This document shows, piece after piece, positions 61,243 through 64,000 of a stretch of DNA of 64,000 nt. Source of the stretch: Prorocentrum cordatum (taxonomy: Eukaryota; Sar; Dinophyceae; Prorocentrales; Prorocentraceae); NCBI GenBank assembly GCA_963575745.1, contig CAUYUJ010003914.1, positions 382,501 through 446,500 of the forward strand, in the 5' to 3' direction. A model generated the notes under the pieces. It was given only the letters and a program-made list of their open reading frames with translations. It ran no database searches and had not been told where the DNA came from. The position numbers and the translations under genes were made by a program. Numbering within the stretch: the stretch's first letter is position 1; each line of letters begins with the position of its first letter.

Positions 61243-63045
61243 TCACAGCTTGCTGGACGCCGTGGCCGCCTCCTTCAGCTCCACCTTGAGGGTCAGCGGC
61301 TTCACCTGAGACCAGGCCTCATCGGGTCCGTCCGTCACCTCGCCCGCGGGCCTCAGGATGCCGACCTGCACCGTCTCCCCGGGCTGGTGGTTGTCGAGCT
61401 CCGCGTAGATGTCGTTGATGCGCTTCGTTCTCCGGGCGTCGATCGACAGGATGACGTCGCCCGGGCGGATGCCCGCAGCGCCTGCCGCGCTGCCGTCCTG
61501 CAGGCCCACGACGATGCCGCCGTCCTTGCCCACCAGGCTCTTCGCCAGGCCGTCCTGCCCCAGGTACACGCCGATGCCGGCCCGCTTGACGTAGCCGTAC
61601 TTCAGGATGCTCTGCACCCGGGCCTGCCCGCCGGGGCCCCAGGCTCAGACGGGTCTCTATAGAACTCAGAGACCCCCCCCCCCCCTCCGAAAATCCCCCC
61701 CCCCCCTGCTGGAACCCCTCCGCCCCCCCCTCCCCCGGCAAAACCCCCCCCCCTCCCCTAACCCCACCCAGCTGAGCGCGAGGAGGGCGAGGGCCGAGAA
61801 GCTGGGAGGGGGCCCGAGCCTGGAGCGGGGCCTGGGCCGGAGCCAGGGGCGTGGCATGAGGAGGGGAGCGGGGGTGAGAGAGTGGGCCCTGGGGCCATGC
61901 ACGAAGCACCACAGCGACTGCGTGACGTATGATGTGGCCTTGCCTGGACGCATGCAAGTACGGTGATACCTAACTAGTTTCATCGCTGCCGCATGACATG
62001 CAGACAATTGAAATCTGGCCGCCAAAAACATCATGAGAAATCATAGAATGTGGCTTCGGCCATCGCTTGTTGCCGCTGCTTCTGTCTCTGAAGCCCTGAA
62101 GTGGGAGCGGATGTGGACACAGGCGAGGCGATGCGAGGCGTTATGAGGACCCAAGGGGGGGCAACGAGGAGGGGGGGAGTCAGGCCCCAAGCCCTTGGAC
62201 GTGGCCCTGGACAGAGCCTGGACCGTGTCGGACGGGATCGCGAACCCGACGCCTGCCGAGGCCCCGCTCGGCGAGAAGATCACCGTGTTCATGCCTATGA
62301 CCTGGCCGCGGCTGTTCAGCAGAGGCCCGCCGCTGTTCCCCGGATTGATCGACGCGTCGGTCTGGATCGCTCCCTGTATCGGCCTGCCGCCCACGGACAT
62401 GATCGTGCGGCCCACCCCGGACACGATGCCCTTCGTGAGGGTGTGGTCCAGGCCAAAAGGGTTGCCGATTGCGTATACCTCCTGGGGGAAACCACAAGAA
62501 GCACCGTACCGATACCGCTACTCCCTGAACCTCTCCTGGGGTGCGTTCTGACAAGAATTTCGACGCGAATCCAGCCGTGGCGACGAGGGCCTCCCAGGAG
62601 GCCCAAGAAGGCGAACACGAGGGACGAGTAGCGGTATGGGTACATCTTCCTCCTCTGACTCCTGTCCCACCCGCATCGAGGAGGAATCGCCAAGGCGCAG
62701 CACCTTGAGCGGCTTGGTCGTCTTCGCCTTCTTCGAGCGATCCACCTGCAGGACCGCCACGTCGGTGCCAGGGTCGGCTCCAACTATCCGGGCAGGGAGC
62801 TCGATGCCCTCGATGAAGCGGACGGTCAAGGCGTTTGCGTTTTGAATGACGTGGAAGTTCGTAACAATGTGGCCATCGTTGTCATACACCCAGCCGCTGC
62901 CTGTGCCCTGCGGAACGGCCTGGAGCTCTGCTGCCCGGTCCACCTTGAAGACCTCGTTGGTGATGAAGACCACGCCAGGCGTGTTCTCCTCGAACAAGCT
63001 GACCGTCTGCTTCTCCTCCAGCAGAGCACACATCCCCCACCCCAC
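61243..63045 (-). CDS. Deg/HtrA-type serine protease, 5' incomplete
   Basis: Exons (minus): about 63045-62662, 62481-62218, 61623-61243; about 342 residues when joined, all phase 0. The trypsin-like domain carries His in [12 protein letters not shown] (about residue 65), Asp in [12 protein letters not shown] (about 95) and Ser in [13 protein letters not shown] (about 178), a complete triad, plus the family text [37 protein letters not shown] and [11 protein letters not shown]. Exon 3 encodes one PDZ domain ([15 protein letters not shown] to [20 protein letters not shown]). This is an ATP-independent quality-control protease as in Deg proteins of chloroplasts and bacteria. The leading exon for a transit or signal peptide is missing, so location is unknown. 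The frame opens at 63124, but the start of exon 1 is uncertain. Confidence 0.93.
61624..62217 (-). other. Deg gene intron 2 (594 nt, GC-AG)
   Basis: The donor is CAG followed by GCTCTG and the acceptor CGGGCAG before GCCCGG. Splicing gives [17 protein letters not shown], with the spacing expected between the protease and PDZ domains. CAGGC occurs at both junctions. The interior has long C runs (61670-61760); no inverted termini were seen. Confidence 0.8.
62482..62661 (-). other. Deg gene intron 1 (180 nt, GA-AG), introner family A
   Basis: Starts GAGTCAGAGGAGGAAGATG, ends GTGGTTTCCCCCAG. GTACCCATACCGCTACTC near the 5' end and GAGTAGCGGTATCGGTAC near the 3' end are inverted (about 17 of 19 sites). 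CAGGAG is present at both junctions. Removal restores [14 protein letters not shown], the conserved Deg text, so the intron is well supported. Its full length matches 52385-52555 and 49640-49843. Confidence 0.88.
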
Positions 63046-64000
63046 CTCGCTGCCCCCGGGCAGGCCAACGATGGCAGGCCTTCCTCCAGCCCGCCGGCCG
63101 GCGGGCTCCTCTGCGCAGGCTCTCTAAGCGCGGCCGGCAGTGATCGTGCAGCATCGTCGGCGCTTCGGCCAAGCGGCGCGATCCTCCGACTCCATCTACT
63201 CTTGGGTCGGGCGTGTTCTCCCACAGGCGGATTTTGGACGAAAGATTAAAGGTAAGCAAAACATATGCAAGAATAGCCAAACATAGTGTTAAAAAACGAC
63301 CTTGACTATTTAATGACTATTTTCAAATACTCCTCATGTAGAGGGACATGCCCGACTTAAATCTACTCGTACTCCATTTGAGAGGCCTACACTGGCCTCT
63401 CCAATGGGGTCCGATCCTCCCCTCCGTCCTACTCTGGCCCCTTCTGGGAGGCCAGGCGAGACGATGGTGCGCCCGTCGGAGGCGAAGCGCCCCAGCTGCC
63501 ATAAGAACCCCAGACCATGTTGCTCCAGTTCTGTCTTTACAGTCCCGCAGGTTTGCGACCCCGCTGCCCCCATGGTCGCCCGCCCTGGTGGTCACCAAGC
63601 CCTTGGGTTCATGGTCTCTCATGGAGCCAAGTTTTGCGATCAACCGGGAGGTTGGACGGGGCGGGGCCAGGGGGGAAGTGATACGAGGAAACCTTCTCAC
63701 AAGGCGGCCGGGCTTCTCAGAAGCCGCCCCGGCCTTCTGAGAAGCCGTCTCTGTCTTCGGAGGAGGCTTAAAAGACTTCTCAGAAGGCTGGAGGCCATCT
63801 GGGCCTTCTGAAAAAGCCCGCCCCCTCTGTACTTCCCCACAGACGCCCGACGTCATGACTTTGTTTCAAAACATCGACCTCCATGAGGCCTCGACCCATT
63901 TCCCGGGACCGTCTTTCCATACTGAGTCGATTGCAGACGGTCCCGAGGTCCGGTGAGGGCCCCCAGAGGCCGCAGATAGCGAAGAACCTCCCGTCGTGAT
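63046..64000. other. 5' flank of the Deg gene; dispersed repeat copy at 63205-63365
   Basis: No upstream Deg exon was found. 63205-63365 matches 29255-29420. 63700-63820 has GGCTTCTCAGAAG and CTTCTGAGAAGCC words in both orientations (small foldbacks). Confidence 0.5.

Overview
This window reads as nuclear DNA of a dinoflagellate. The clearest marker is a perfect 22-nt dinoflagellate spliced leader at 21970-21991 (minus strand). GC-rich protein genes broken by tiny introns with non-canonical borders, very sparse coding content, and a dense background of microsatellites, satellites and short inverted-repeat elements all fit. No prokaryotic, viral or organellar gene was recognised.

Layout. 1-13.8 kb is almost all repeat (CA, CCT and TCA tracts, several dispersed repeat families) with one good orphan exon (10230-10442) and one doubtful one (1399-1490). 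13.8-22.1 kb holds a complete non-LTR retrotransposon on the minus strand: spliced leader, ORF1 (zinc-ribbon plus coiled coil), ORF2 (AP-endonuclease, reverse transcriptase, RNase H and a tandem-repeat Cys tail), with (TCC)n/(GGA)n on both sides. 22-38 kb is intergenic with an 11-copy 73-bp tandem array, several small inverted-repeat elements, an EF-hand gene fragment in four exons (26517-27367) and a few possible orphan exons. 38.9-42.9 kb is a complex satellite with a higher-order unit of about 1,050 bp. 43.9-47.3 kb carries an SLC12-type cation-chloride cotransporter in two exons. 48-61 kb is repeat-rich, with three copies of a foldback element, two tandem arrays, a two-exon fragment at 52.3-52.6 kb and a frameshifted RGWC-motif gene at 57.1-57.4 kb. 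61.2-63.0 kb is a Deg/HtrA serine protease in at least three exons, all on the minus strand; its 5' exons are missing.

The genes do not form an operon or a pathway. What links them is the way they are interrupted. The first Deg intron belongs to a dispersed family with internal inverted repeats (other copies at 49640-49843 and 52385-52555). The SLC12 intron belongs to a second family (relatives at 22455-22621, 57676-57830 and a 3' half at 23480-23561). The EF-hand gene carries three more small introns, one with obvious terminal inverted repeats. Seven of these introns appear to start with GA and end with AG, and most sit between short direct repeats, as expected if DNA-transposon-like introners made them. 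The introner set and the spliced-leader-tagged retrotransposon are the most interesting content of the window. All exon borders are predictions from sequence alone.
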